From assembly GCF_001936615.1 (NCBI RefSeq), contig NZ_MLBF01000006.1:62001-126000 (forward strand): 64,000 nt of DNA, written 5' to 3'. Under the pieces are notes generated by a model that was not told where the DNA came from, made no database searches, and saw nothing but the letters and a program-made list of their open reading frames with translations. This stretch comes from Desulfosporosinus metallidurans. GTDB lineage: Bacteria; Bacillota; Desulfitobacteriia; Desulfitobacteriales; Desulfitobacteriaceae. Both the position numbers and the translations under genes were made by a program. The stretch's first letter is position 1; each line of letters starts with the position of its first letter. Shown here in pieces: positions 15,939 through 24,849 of the stretch.

Positions 15939-16640
15939 CTAATTTTTTTCCATTAAACAATACCTAATTGCACTTTCCACGTGTATCTTCGTAGTATTCA
16001 GGAACGGAATATCAAACTCATTCTTTGTGAGAATAAGAGGTAATTCGGTACAGCCAAGAATCAATCCATCGATCAAATCCTCGTTGACCATACGTTTAAC
16101 AATCGCTAGCAAGCCTTTACGAGTTTCTTCGAGAAATTGTCCCAATTCAATCTCTGTCATTAATTTATACTGAATATAATCTTGGTCTTGTTCTCTTGGC
16201 ACAACAATGGAGATATTGTTGTTAGCAAATACTTTTTGAAAAAAGCTCGCTTTCATAGTAAAACTGGTTCCAAATAATCCGACTCTTTGCAACCCCATCT
16301 CTTTCGCCTTCTTACTTGTCTCTTCCACAATGCTGATCAGCGGAATAGGCGATGAGCTTCTTAACCGATCAAAAACGATGTGTGGTGTGTTCGCTGAAAT
16401 TATTCCAAATTCGGCTCCGGCTTTGTATAGAGTGTTGATTCCTTTCAGTAACCACTCCGTCACATCATCCCAGCGCTTCTGGCCAACCAAGGTGAGTAAA
16501 GTATAAATATCCATGCTATAAATGATAATCTCAGGAAGAGTTTCCTCTCCTTGTTTCTGACGATAACGTTCAATCATTAGACGATAGTAATCTAGTGTGG
16601 CCTCAGGCCCAAAACCACCAATCATCCCGATCTTCTTCAT
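15939..16640 (-). CDS. Aspartate/glutamate racemase family protein
   Basis: About 233 residues starting MKKIGMIGGFGPEATLDYY. The two catalytic-Cys regions of the Asp/Glu racemase fold can be compared: SANTPH near residue 92 has Thr where racemases carry Cys, while ILGCTELPLIL near 200 keeps Cys. Loss of the first Cys is also seen in RacX/YgeA-type broad-spectrum racemases. Probable amino-acid racemase. Confidence 0.85.
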   Translation of the reverse strand: MKKIGMIGGFGPEATLDYYRLMIERYRQKQGEETLPEIIIYSMDIYTLLTLVGQKRWDDVTEWLLKGINTLYKAGAEFGIISANTPHIVFDRLRSSSPIPLISIVEETSKKAKEMGLQRVGLFGTSFTMKASFFQKVFANNNISIVVPREQDQDYIQYKLMTEIELGQFLEETRKGLLAIVKRMVNEDLIDGLILGCTELPLILTKNEFDIPFLNTTKIHVESAIRYCLMEKN

Positions 16641-16683
16641 TAAAATACACTCCCTTGACCCTAAATAAGTATCCAAAGCAAGC

Positions 16684-17232
16684 CTATTTAATCAGTTTGG
16701 AAAGTTCCCTGAACAGAGGAGTACCCGCTTCCTTCATCATATCAAAGAATACTGTTTCTGTGTTAGTAACTACTGCTCCCATAGATGACAAAAGGGATAA
16801 CCCGTTTAGGTAATTTTCCTTAGTTCGTGAACACACCGCGTCACCCACTACAAAAACCTGGTAACCATGAGCAAGTAAATCCCTTACCGTTTGAAAAACG
16901 CAAACATGGGTTTCCATTCCAGTAATAATGATCTTTTTTCTTCCTAGTCCTTTTAATGCCGAAGTTACTTCTCTGGTGCAACCCGAAAAGGTAATCTTTT
17001 CGCAGGTTAACGATTCCTCGAGATTGTTGCTCACTTCTAAAACGGTCTTCCCAAGGCCTTTTGGATATTGTTCTGTGACGATGGTCGGAACCCCTAATTT
17101 TTTGGCGAAGGAAATTATTGTATTGGTGTTTCGAATAACTTGTTCCCCGTATTTCATAGCAGGAACTAATTTTTCCTGAATATCTATTACCAATAGAACG
17201 GCTTCTTCCCGTGTTAATACGTATTTGTTCAA
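16684..17232 (-). CDS. Isochorismatase-like cysteine hydrolase
   Basis: About 182 residues. Catalytic Asp in LLVIDIQEKL, Lys in EKITFSGC and Cys in TGMETHVCVFQT give the Asp-Lys-Cys triad of the family. I favour the TTG at 17232 (GAGGAG eight bases upstream) over the GTG at 17241, which touches the ribosome site. Relatives hydrolyse nicotinamide or other small amides; the true substrate is open. Confidence 0.87.
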   Translation of the reverse strand: MNKYVLTREEAVLLVIDIQEKLVPAMKYGEQVIRNTNTIISFAKKLGVPTIVTEQYPKGLGKTVLEVSNNLEESLTCEKITFSGCTREVTSALKGLGRKKIIITGMETHVCVFQTVRDLLAHGYQVFVVGDAVCSRTKENYLNGLSLLSSMGAVVTNTETVFFDMMKEAGTPLFRELSKLIK

Positions 17233-17287
17233 TGTTGACACTCCTCTGTAAAAAAGTATGTTTCTAAAAATCTGCCTACCTTGAGCA

Positions 17288-18220
17288 TTAAGTTAGAACG
17301 TTTACAAGTCCCTGTATATGTCGTTCATCGGTCCCACAACAACCCCCTAATACTTTAACTTGATGGTTATTGTGTAAATAAACCATTTCATTAACTAACG
17401 TTACGATGTCTTCTGATTCTAGCTCAGTCGAGCCATCTAATTCTTCCGGGCTTTTTGATGAGGTATTAGCTTGGATTCCTTTCAGACGCTGTTTTACTAT
17501 ATTCGTGAAGTTCACATGATTCTCAATAGCTTTTAAAAGAACGGATGGATGGATGCAGTTTGTCATGTAGAACAAGGGCTGGCGCGAGGAGACCTGGTCG
17601 ATTCTCGAAATTGTTTCATGAAGAGAATTACCATCAAGCAACGTTCCATTTGCTCGAATAACGAAACTAAGAATGTAGGGTTTCCCAGTCCGTGCCATTG
17701 CCTGTGCAAGGCCAACTGCTTCTGACATTGCCGGAAGGGTTGTCCCACAAAGAAAATCTACTCCCGCGTCGGCTAACGCATTCGCTTGTTCTTGGTGAAA
17801 AAATAGCGCTTCGTCAGAAGTTAGTGCCTCTTCCGCATTATATGCATCTCCTCTACAACCCATTAGTCCTCCAATAAAGATACGTTTTGAATATTCTCCG
17901 TATTCGCTACGAATGTCCATAAGAAGGCGGGCACAATCGCCATTTACATCTGTCCTCAATAGACCTGCTTGCGCTATTTGTTCCGGGTTTGAACGTCGTG
18001 TCGGAGTGAAAATCATCATAGGAATATTGCATTTGCGTACTATGTCAATGTATTGCTTATAAATTCCACGGAGAATAAGCCTTCCTTGTTGATCATAAAC
18101 CAAACCAGAGTGAACAATGTGTTGATTAAGTCCAACTCTATATTCACGACGTAGCCGTTCAACGACTGCGCCTTCTGTAAAAATTACTTTAGATGTATTG
18201 AAGGTACTTATAAAGTCCAT
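17288..18220 (-). CDS. Homocysteine S-methyltransferase family protein
   Basis: About 310 residues from ATG 18220. Zinc-ligand cysteines appear as MTNCIHP (near 225) and the GGCCGTD motif close to the C-terminus. Of the usual N-terminal DGG..E motif only TEGAVVERL is seen, so the substrate site may differ from MmuM. No cobalamin or folate domain is attached, so a methylated thio-compound such as S-methylmethionine is the likely donor. Start choice is weak: earlier ATG codons lack ribosome sites. Confidence 0.8.
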   Translation of the reverse strand: MDFISTFNTSKVIFTEGAVVERLRREYRVGLNQHIVHSGLVYDQQGRLILRGIYKQYIDIVRKCNIPMMIFTPTRRSNPEQIAQAGLLRTDVNGDCARLLMDIRSEYGEYSKRIFIGGLMGCRGDAYNAEEALTSDEALFFHQEQANALADAGVDFLCGTTLPAMSEAVGLAQAMARTGKPYILSFVIRANGTLLDGNSLHETISRIDQVSSRQPLFYMTNCIHPSVLLKAIENHVNFTNIVKQRLKGIQANTSSKSPEELDGSTELESEDIVTLVNEMVYLHNNHQVKVLGGCCGTDERHIQGLVNVLT

Positions 18221-18372
18221 CGATTTCACATCTCTCTTCATGCAATTATTATTTACAAAATCCTTATTGACCGAATTTGTCGTGTAACGTTTAAGCATTC
18301 CCGCAACGACTTTAGACTACCCATCTAACTGCTAGTGCTAGTGTTTGTGATTAATTTTTTCTTCATATGTAC

Positions 18373-18406
18373 AAGTAAAGGTTGGATTTTCCTCCAACCT
18401 TTACTT
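18373..18406 (-). terminator. Strong hairpin after the PH-domain fragment
   Basis: Perfect 14-bp stem (18373-18386 with 18393-18406) and a six-base loop. It lies 19 bases after the stop of the fragment at 18425; no long T-run follows. Confidence 0.7.
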
Positions 18407-18424
18407 ATGATGGGTGTACCAAAT

Positions 18425-18673
18425 TTACTTATTAACGTATTTTGCTAGTGTTCTTTGCACGTCATAAATATTCTTATCCTTTTTGAATTCTTTCGAGATT
18501 GGTTCATTCGTCCCAGAAATCCAAATTTTCAGCTCGGCATCCAAATCGAAATGACCCGCTGATTCTACACTGAAATGAGTAATACTTTTGTATGGTATAG
18601 AGTGATATTCAACTTTTTTACCGGTGACCCCTTGTTTATCCACTAATATCAGACGTTTATCGGTGAAAACCAA
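18425..18673 (-). pseudogene. 5'-truncated bacterial PH-domain (bPH) gene
   Basis: The readable frame encodes FTDKRLILVDKQGVTGKKVE and DLDAELKIWISG, the central and C-terminal part of the bPH_1 family. Full-length relatives have about 40-45 more residues before this point. The frame continues upstream only through SIPQILRDLL and then meets TAA at about 18704. The sole start available is a TTG inside the core strand. I read it as a remnant whose 5' end was lost, next to the recombinase remnant. Confidence 0.7.
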
Positions 18674-18872
18674 AAGGTCCCTAAGAATTTGTGGGATAGA
18701 ATATTACGTAAGCAACTTCAGATATGCGAAAGTGACTTTTGGAAAGGGCTCTAGTAATGACCGATTTCTCATAACGTTCAGCGTATTCCCGAAGTCTGGT
18801 TACTACATTCATATCCTCTCAGATGTCGCAAATCCTCTGAAAGAGGCCCTGCTCCAAATTAAACATAAAAAT

Positions 18873-19200
18873 CTAAGGCTTAATTGATTCTTCGAGAGAC
18901 TCAAATTCTTCCACATATTCGGACAAACCTCTCTTCTTAGAATTTATAATCCTTTTGCCCTCATCAAATCCATTCTTGATAAGGATTCTCATCGCAATAA
19001 TATCGGAATACTCCCATAAATCAGTATGTAACGCGATTAACACTAATTCTTCCTTCAACTCTTCAACAATATCTTTCTGACTAACATGTGTATAAATTTC
19101 TGTGTCTTAGAATTCTTATGTTAGTTCTTGGATATATCTCAAGTCAGTCCCACCTTCCAGAAGGTGGGTAGCAAATGCATGCCTTAAAGAATTTATTTAA
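18873..19200 (-). pseudogene. Degraded tyrosine recombinase (XerC/integrase) C-terminus
   Basis: In one minus-strand frame from 19193: NSLRHAFATHLLEGGTD, LRYIQEL, then two stop codons (T*EF*), then DTEIYTHVSQKDI. These are the Arg-box HxxR motif (LRHAFATHLLEGG) and the catalytic Tyr segment (IYTHVS) of phage-type integrases. The intervening LGH-SSxxTT segment is mutated. The remaining readable part (to 18873) has no family I recognise. No intact catalytic core is nearby, so the enzyme is dead. Confidence 0.85.
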
Positions 19201-19391
19201 TAACACTCTTCGGCATGGGAAGCTAAATTCCTTCTAAACATATGAAATATATTACTTTTATACCCATATAACCCATATTCTTAATTATTCGTCATATATA
19301 TCTAAAAATTTGTTGGTATCCAATTGCTTATCTTCAATTGCAAAGCGATATCGCTTGATATGATTATATGTGCAATGCAGATATAATCAGC

Positions 19392-19419
19392 ATAAAAACA
19401 GCCCTCTATAAAAGAGGGC
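19392..19419 (-). terminator. Rho-independent terminator of mutM
   Basis: Seven-base GC-rich stem (19401-19407 with 19413-19419) followed on the minus strand by TGTTTTTA, about 50 bases after the mutM stop. Confidence 0.85.
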
Positions 19420-19470
19420 CGAAAGAATAATTTTACTGTCCGTTGATCAAATATCAAATTGTTTTGTTCG

Positions 19471-20292
19471 TTACTTCTGGCACCTTGGGCAATACACCGT
19501 AGTCCGCCCGGCGAGGCGTAGTCGTTCCAATGTCTGCCCGCAGACTTGGCAGGGTTCCCCACCTCTGCCATACACCTGGAGGGCTTGTTCGAACCACCCT
19601 TTTTCCCCATTAGCATCCCTATAATCTCGAAAGGATGTACCCTGGGCATCAATGCCTGCTTGCAAAACAGTCTGAATGGCTTGATGCAGTTTGGAGATTT
19701 CTTCTTCTGACAGAGTGTCTACCCGACGTTCAGGGGATATTCCCGCTTGAAACAGGGATTCATCCACATAGATGTTACCCATTCCTGCTAGGACATGCTG
19801 GTCGAGCAAAGCGGCCTTTAATGAGACCTTTTTTGTTCCAAAACGGTCTTTCAGGACGGCTGGCGTAAATTCGTGTTCCAAAGGTTCAGGACCGAGTTTG
19901 CGCAAAGAGGATTCACTCACAGATAGTGGCGTAGGTAAGGCTTGTATCCTCCCAAATTTTCGCACATCTGAGAAATGCACTTCCCCTTGTTCAAGAGTGA
20001 AAACCACATGCGTGTGTTTTTCGGGTTCCTGATGATCCGCATAGTAATTGAGTCGTCCAGTCATACGCATATGGGCAATTAACGTTATCTCCTCATCCAG
20101 CCGGATGAGGAGATATTTTCCCCGTCGGTCTATCCCTATAATCCGACGTCCGATGACTAAATCTTCAAAGGCCTTACCTTCCCAACCGCAAACAGCGGTT
20201 GGCCAAATGAGGGTTATGTTTTTAATCATTAAATCCGTGACGTGTATAGCTAAAGTTCGTCGAATCGTTTCGACCTCTGGCAATTCAGGCAT
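19471..20292 (-). CDS. mutM: Formamidopyrimidine-DNA glycosylase
   Basis: 273 residues. Begins PELPEVETIRR after Met removal (catalytic Pro and Glu), has the conserved QHVLAGMGNIYVDE helix-two-turn-helix region, and ends in a CxxC-x16-CxxC zinc finger (CQVCG...CPRCQK). Removes oxidised purines from DNA. AAAAGGAGC precedes the ATG. It follows polA as in other Firmicutes. Confidence 0.96.
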   Translation of the reverse strand: MPELPEVETIRRTLAIHVTDLMIKNITLIWPTAVCGWEGKAFEDLVIGRRIIGIDRRGKYLLIRLDEEITLIAHMRMTGRLNYYADHQEPEKHTHVVFTLEQGEVHFSDVRKFGRIQALPTPLSVSESSLRKLGPEPLEHEFTPAVLKDRFGTKKVSLKAALLDQHVLAGMGNIYVDESLFQAGISPERRVDTLSEEEISKLHQAIQTVLQAGIDAQGTSFRDYRDANGEKGWFEQALQVYGRGGEPCQVCGQTLERLRLAGRTTVYCPRCQK

Positions 20293-20388
20293 TATTGCTC
20301 CTTTTCCTATTGGCTATATGTTTTCATATTGCACTATAACATCAGTTTATTCGTTTTTTTGTTTCACTGCACTGATATCGCATTTAAT

Positions 20389-23013
20389 CTATTCTTCCGG
20401 CTTATACGCCTTCATATCATACCAATTTGGTCCGACTTTACAGTCCACTGTCATAGGCACTGAAAGCGGAAAGGCATTTTCCATTTTCTCTTTCAATAAG
20501 CCTGCTACACTCTCTAAATCCTCTGGCGCTACTTGCAGCAAGAGTTCGTCATGAACTTGCAAAAGGATTGCCGCTCGAAAAGGCTTTAATCCTTCGGCTA
20601 CATGAATCATGGCAAGTTTCATAATATCAGCCGCAGTCCCTTGTACAGGTGTATTCATGGCTATGCGTTCTCCAAGCTGGCGCTGTGTCCTATTGGAATG
20701 AAACAATTCAGGAATGCGACGCAGACGGTTTAACAAGGTACGCACTTGTCCCTCTTGTTTAGCCTGAGCGACCACACTTTCTAAATAACGTTTGACCCCA
20801 CTATAACGTTTAAAATATTGTTCAATGTAAAACTTAGATTCTTTACGGGGAATTCCTAAATCCCTTGACAAACCAAACTCCGTTAAGCCGTAAACCAATC
20901 CAAAATTAACTGCCTTGGCACTCCTCCGCATCTCCTGAGTAACGTCTTCCAGCGAAATACCGAAGACTTCCGCAGCCGTCCGAGTATGAACATCCTGACC
21001 AAGAGCGAACGATTCACAGAGCAGTGGATCTTGAGAATAGTGAGCTAAAATACGCAGTTCAATCTGGGAGTAATCGGCTGAAAGGAGCACCCAGTCAGGT
21101 TCCGTAGGGTGGAAAATCTTCCGTAACAGTCGACCCTGTTCCAGTCGAATGGGAATATTTTGCAAGTTAGGTTCTGTGCTTGACAGGCGACCGGTTGTGG
21201 TCACCGTTTGTTGGAAGGTGGTATGAATTCGGCCATTCTTCTCTTGGGCAAGCAACCCATTGACATAAGTAGACATGAGTTTATTGAGCTGCCGATAATC
21301 TAGGATCTTCTCTATAATCGGATGAGCTAAACGCAATTCTTCCAACGTCTCCGCATCTGTGGAATAACCCGTCTTGGTCTTTTTAGCCGTTGCCAAACCC
21401 AGCTTTTCAAACAAAATGGTTCCCAATTGTTTGGGAGAATTGATATTAAATGTGTTTCCCGCTAAGGCATAAATGTCTTGTTCTAGTTGCCTTAAAGTGA
21501 TACTAATTCCTTCACCAAAGTGTTTCAATTGGTCAACGTCAATTCCGATCCCTTGACGTTCCACTTGAGCCAAGACCAGACTTAGTGGCTCTTCAACAGT
21601 ATGCAGCAAATCTGCCAGTCCTAAAGTATGAAGTTCTTCCTTAAATTTGGTGGCGACTTGCGCTAAGGCCGCAGCTTCTTCCGAGACACTCTTGAAAACG
21701 TCTTGCTTCGGCGCATATTCTTTGACTAAATCAAGTGGGGCAAATTTCGTTCGAGAGGATTGAATCAGATAAGAGGCTAAGCTAAGATCGAGCACAACCC
21801 CCTTTAACATTGTTCCTTCATTTCCAAGCAACAATGACACGGTTTTACTATCTGCTAAGATTTTCGGCACCTTATCATTTTCTAAGAGGTCTAGCCAAGC
21901 CTTTATTACTTGGGTGGATGCCTCTTCACGGGTCAGTTTAAAGGACTCTCCTAAGACAGCGACTCCCCATTCAAGCCAACGACCACCCTGTAATCCAGTT
22001 CCCTCATAACGACAGGCCAAAGTAAGGGGTTCTCGGCTTGTTTGCCACTGTTCAATCTGAGTAAGCCAACCTTCTTCGGAAAGCTCGCGTTCTGACCAGG
22101 CTTGAACTACCATTTCAGAATTTTCTTCCGTTGTTTCTCCATCGTTCGTATAGCGTTCTTGCCATAAGCGGGTCACATTTTTCAAATCATACTTCTTTAA
22201 GACGGGAAGGACTTTGCTTGCTTGAGGACGACGGTAAATAAAGTTGTCCAATGAAAACGGAAGAGGAACTTCGGTCAGCATGGTCGCTAACGTTTTGCTG
22301 AGTCTTGCCTGGTCTGCATATTCCTTTAAGTTACTTTGCAGTTTTTTGCCAGAGACTTTATCCGCGTTGGCCAAAACCCCCTCGACGGTTTCATATTCCC
22401 AGAGTAATTTTAGCGCGGTTTTCTCACCGATGCCTGGAACTCCCGGGATATTATCCGAAGTGTCTCCCATAAGACCTTTTAAATCAATAATTTGGTAAGG
22501 GCGTAGCTGATAGCGCTCCCACAAAACATGCTCATCATAGCACTCGACGTCGCTAATTCCCTTTTTCGTCAAAAATATATGGGTCTTTGGAGAGATCAGT
22601 TGCAAGGCATCTCTATCACCAGTGTAAACCTGTATCTCCATGCCCTGAGCTTCTGCCTGTTTGGTCACTGCGGCAATGAGGTCATCTGCTTCATACCCCG
22701 CAAGTTCCAGCATGGGCACGTCTAGCTCGGCGAGTATTTCTTTGAGATAGTCAAATTGCGGGCGCAATCCCTCCGGAGTTTCTTTCCGCTGCGCTTTATA
22801 CCCGGCGTACTGTTCAATCCGTACGGTTGCCTTGGTTTTATCGAAAGCCACCACCCAGTAATCCGGATGTTGTTCTTGTTCTAATCGAAAAAGCATCGTA
22901 AGAAAACCATGCAAGACATTCGTTGGGCGCCCGTCAGCCGTCGTCAACGGCGGCAGTGCATAGAAAGCGCGATTTGCAAGGCTATTTCCGTCTAAAATCA
23001 CCATTCGCGGCAT
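20389..23013 (-). CDS. polA: DNA polymerase I
   Basis: 874 residues from ATG 23013 (AGGGG eight bases upstream). Order: 5'-3' exonuclease (1-290, DGNSLANRAF, GYEADDLIA, GDTSDNIPG), a middle domain without the DxE proofreading residues, and the polymerase with motif A DYSQIELRILAH, motif B RRSAKAVNFGLVYG and motif C LQVHDELLL. Loss of proofreading is usual for Gram-positive PolA. Works in Okazaki fragment processing and repair. Confidence 0.97.
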   Translation of the reverse strand: MPRMVILDGNSLANRAFYALPPLTTADGRPTNVLHGFLTMLFRLEQEQHPDYWVVAFDKTKATVRIEQYAGYKAQRKETPEGLRPQFDYLKEILAELDVPMLELAGYEADDLIAAVTKQAEAQGMEIQVYTGDRDALQLISPKTHIFLTKKGISDVECYDEHVLWERYQLRPYQIIDLKGLMGDTSDNIPGVPGIGEKTALKLLWEYETVEGVLANADKVSGKKLQSNLKEYADQARLSKTLATMLTEVPLPFSLDNFIYRRPQASKVLPVLKKYDLKNVTRLWQERYTNDGETTEENSEMVVQAWSERELSEEGWLTQIEQWQTSREPLTLACRYEGTGLQGGRWLEWGVAVLGESFKLTREEASTQVIKAWLDLLENDKVPKILADSKTVSLLLGNEGTMLKGVVLDLSLASYLIQSSRTKFAPLDLVKEYAPKQDVFKSVSEEAAALAQVATKFKEELHTLGLADLLHTVEEPLSLVLAQVERQGIGIDVDQLKHFGEGISITLRQLEQDIYALAGNTFNINSPKQLGTILFEKLGLATAKKTKTGYSTDAETLEELRLAHPIIEKILDYRQLNKLMSTYVNGLLAQEKNGRIHTTFQQTVTTTGRLSSTEPNLQNIPIRLEQGRLLRKIFHPTEPDWVLLSADYSQIELRILAHYSQDPLLCESFALGQDVHTRTAAEVFGISLEDVTQEMRRSAKAVNFGLVYGLTEFGLSRDLGIPRKESKFYIEQYFKRYSGVKRYLESVVAQAKQEGQVRTLLNRLRRIPELFHSNRTQRQLGERIAMNTPVQGTAADIMKLAMIHVAEGLKPFRAAILLQVHDELLLQVAPEDLESVAGLLKEKMENAFPLSVPMTVDCKVGPNWYDMKAYKPEE

Positions 23014-23092
23014 CGTGAAAACCCCTTTCATTTCGAATTTTACTATATCATACCCACTGGTTTCTCACAAACACTAAAGATCGTTAGAAACA

Positions 23093-23146
23093 TTCAGCTT
23101 ATTTTCAGCAATCTATCAATTTCATTTCAGCTAGTCGCAGTATACT
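23093..23146 (+). promoter_or_regulatory. 11-bp TTCAG repeat array and -10, upstream of orphan regulator
   Basis: TTCAG at 23093, 23104 and 23126, and a degenerate ATCAA at 23115: four units in exact 11-bp register. The last unit TTCAGC is followed by nine bases and then TATACT (23141-23146). This is the geometry of a PhoB/OmpR-type activator box replacing the -35. The same architecture occurs at 31716-31791 and 34179-34232. Confidence 0.85.
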
Positions 23147-23223
23147 AATACCCAATTCGTCACATTATAACTTAATTATTTTAATTTTTATTGTTTTGTT
23201 AAATGTTTCGCAAGGAGGACGAA

Positions 23224-23883
23224 ATGAAATTACTATTAGTTGGAGATGAAATAAACCACCTCAGAACACTTAGCCAAATCCTAAAAAAAGAAGGTTATCT
23301 CGTCGACAAAATCGCAGATGGCGAAATTGGACTTGAAATGGCCCTATTGGGTTCCTACGATATAATTATTTTAGATTGGTTTCTTCCAACACTCAATGGA
23401 TTAACGATCGTTAAGGAATTACGTCTTCAAGAAGTTACTACCCCCATTATATTTCTTACTGCGCATAATCGTCCCGAAGACAAAGTAATTGGTTTGGACG
23501 CTGGTGCTGATGACTACCTGATTCAGCCTTTTGTCCCTGAGGAATTTCTAGCACGATTAAGAGCTCTTTCAAGAAGAACGAGCAAGGAATACGCAGCTTG
23601 TCTACTAGAAGCACGGGAACTTACCTTAGATTCCTCAAAATGTAATGTAGTTATCGGTCAAATTAACGTTAAATTAAGCCTCAAGGAAACACTATTACTG
23701 GAAATTCTGATGCGTAACTATGGACATGTTGTAACCAAGGAACGTATCTTTGAAAGGCTCTGGGGAACTTATTCAGGAAATATGTTTTCTAATGTTGATC
23801 TATATATTTTCTATCTACGGAAGAAAATCGGGGCGTCGTACATAAAAACAGTCCGAGGCGTAGGTTACTATTTTGGAGAATGA
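23224..23883 (+). CDS. Orphan OmpR-type response regulator with degenerate receiver
   Basis: 219 residues from ATG 23224 (AGGAGG five bases upstream). Receiver plus winged-helix domain. The phosphoacceptor Asp51 (IILDWFLP) and Thr79 are present, but the acidic pair is G7-D8 instead of Asp-Asp/Glu-Asp, and the conserved Lys is Gln101 (DDYLIQPF). Such changes usually mean weak or no phospho-switching. No kinase is adjacent. Its promoter carries the TTCAG array shared with the 31-34 kb system, so it is probably a target, or a co-regulator, of that regulon. Confidence 0.88.
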   Translation: MKLLLVGDEINHLRTLSQILKKEGYLVDKIADGEIGLEMALLGSYDIIILDWFLPTLNGLTIVKELRLQEVTTPIIFLTAHNRPEDKVIGLDAGADDYLIQPFVPEEFLARLRALSRRTSKEYAACLLEARELTLDSSKCNVVIGQINVKLSLKETLLLEILMRNYGHVVTKERIFERLWGTYSGNMFSNVDLYIFYLRKKIGASYIKTVRGVGYYFGE

Positions 23884-23963
23884 ATTACTTATATTTAAAG
23901 TGTTTTCAATGATTTCCCAAGACTACGATCACCGATTCTCCAGTGATATCTTAGGCAAAAGTT

Positions 23964-23994
23964 ACTCCGCAGCACTATTACAGTACTGCGGAGT
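23964..23994 (+). terminator. Hairpin after the orphan regulator
   Basis: Perfect nine-base stem ACTCCGCAG/CTGCGGAGT with a 13-base loop, 80 bases after the stop; only a weak T-rich tail. Confidence 0.6.
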
Positions 23995-24032
23995 TCGTGT
24001 TGTATACCCTATGTGTAGTGAGAGTCCTATGC

Positions 24033-24680
24033 TTAGCGCTGATGAGACTGTCTGGCAGTTTCCAGAGTAGTCATGATCGTATTTTCTTGGTCTTGGCTAA
24101 TCGTTCCGTTACTCACTAAACTGTCCAAAGGATTCGTCTTGGTTGTGGACTGTGTTTGCGACTCCATGGCGGCCTTTAATGCATCTTTAATAGTATCAGC
24201 TTGTTTCTGAGTAATCGTGCCATTAGAAACTAAATCTGCCAATGGATCTTTCCTCGAACTTGTGCTTGTTTGTGACTCCCTGGCTGTTTGGAAAGCATCT
24301 TTGATAGAAGCTGCTTGTTCTTTAGTAATCGTTCCGTTAGATATCAAACTGGCCAACGGATCAGTCGTCGTAGAATTTGATGTACCCGTCGACGACTGTA
24401 TTGCGAACTGCGATTGCATAGCCGCTTGAAGGGTACTCGCAATAATATCTTCTTGCTTTTTTGTTATTGTGCCATTAGAGACCAAATCGTCCAGAGGGTT
24501 TTTTTGTGAGTTCCTTGACGCTTGGAGTGCCTCCGGGCTTAATACCGCACTGTCCAACGTTGACAATGAATTACTCTGCTTTTCAATTGTTTGACGGGCT
24601 TGCTTTGCTTTCTCTTGGGCAGCTAAAATTTGGTTATAAATACTTGATGAACTAATTGAGCTAACAGACGAAATACTCAT
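24033..24680 (-). CDS. Four-fold tandem-repeat protein, unknown
   Basis: 215 residues. A Ser-rich start (SISSVSSISSSS) and a coiled segment (20-45) are followed by four copies of a unit of the form xPLxxLVSNGTITxxQ + IxxxLxxAxxSQ, beginning at residues 61, 107, 145 and 183 (spacing 46, 38, 38). Linkers are Ser/Thr/Gln rich. No signal peptide or membrane helix. The unit resembles short two-helix repeats found in other Firmicute proteins of unknown role. AGGGGG lies eight bases before the ATG. Confidence 0.8.
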   Translation of the reverse strand: MSISSVSSISSSSIYNQILAAQEKAKQARQTIEKQSNSLSTLDSAVLSPEALQASRNSQKNPLDDLVSNGTITKKQEDIIASTLQAAMQSQFAIQSSTGTSNSTTTDPLASLISNGTITKEQAASIKDAFQTARESQTSTSSRKDPLADLVSNGTITQKQADTIKDALKAAMESQTQSTTKTNPLDSLVSNGTISQDQENTIMTTLETARQSHQR

Positions 24681-24759
24681 TTGAACTTCCCCCTTAAACC
24701 TAAATGAATCTTAATATTTATTATATCGAATGTATATCTTGGTAAAGTCTTTGAAATTA

Positions 24760-24805
24760 TAATATTTTAGGCCTTTTTTCTCATGAAAATAGGCCTAAAA
24801 TATAT
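24760..24805. terminator. Hairpin terminator at the end of the glycosylation operon
   Basis: Perfect 12-bp inverted repeat (24762-24773 with 24792-24803) with A/T-rich flanks, about 45 bases after the lipoprotein stop. Confidence 0.75.
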
Positions 24806-24849
24806 TATTTCTGATTTCTAACGCTTCAGGCAGGGTGTAGCGTCTATCG

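Noticed and set aside
23093..23136. TTCAG array considered as CRISPR-like or microsatellite
   Set aside because: Spacer parts are unrelated and only the pentamer recurs at 11 bp, with a -10 at fixed distance; this is an operator pattern.
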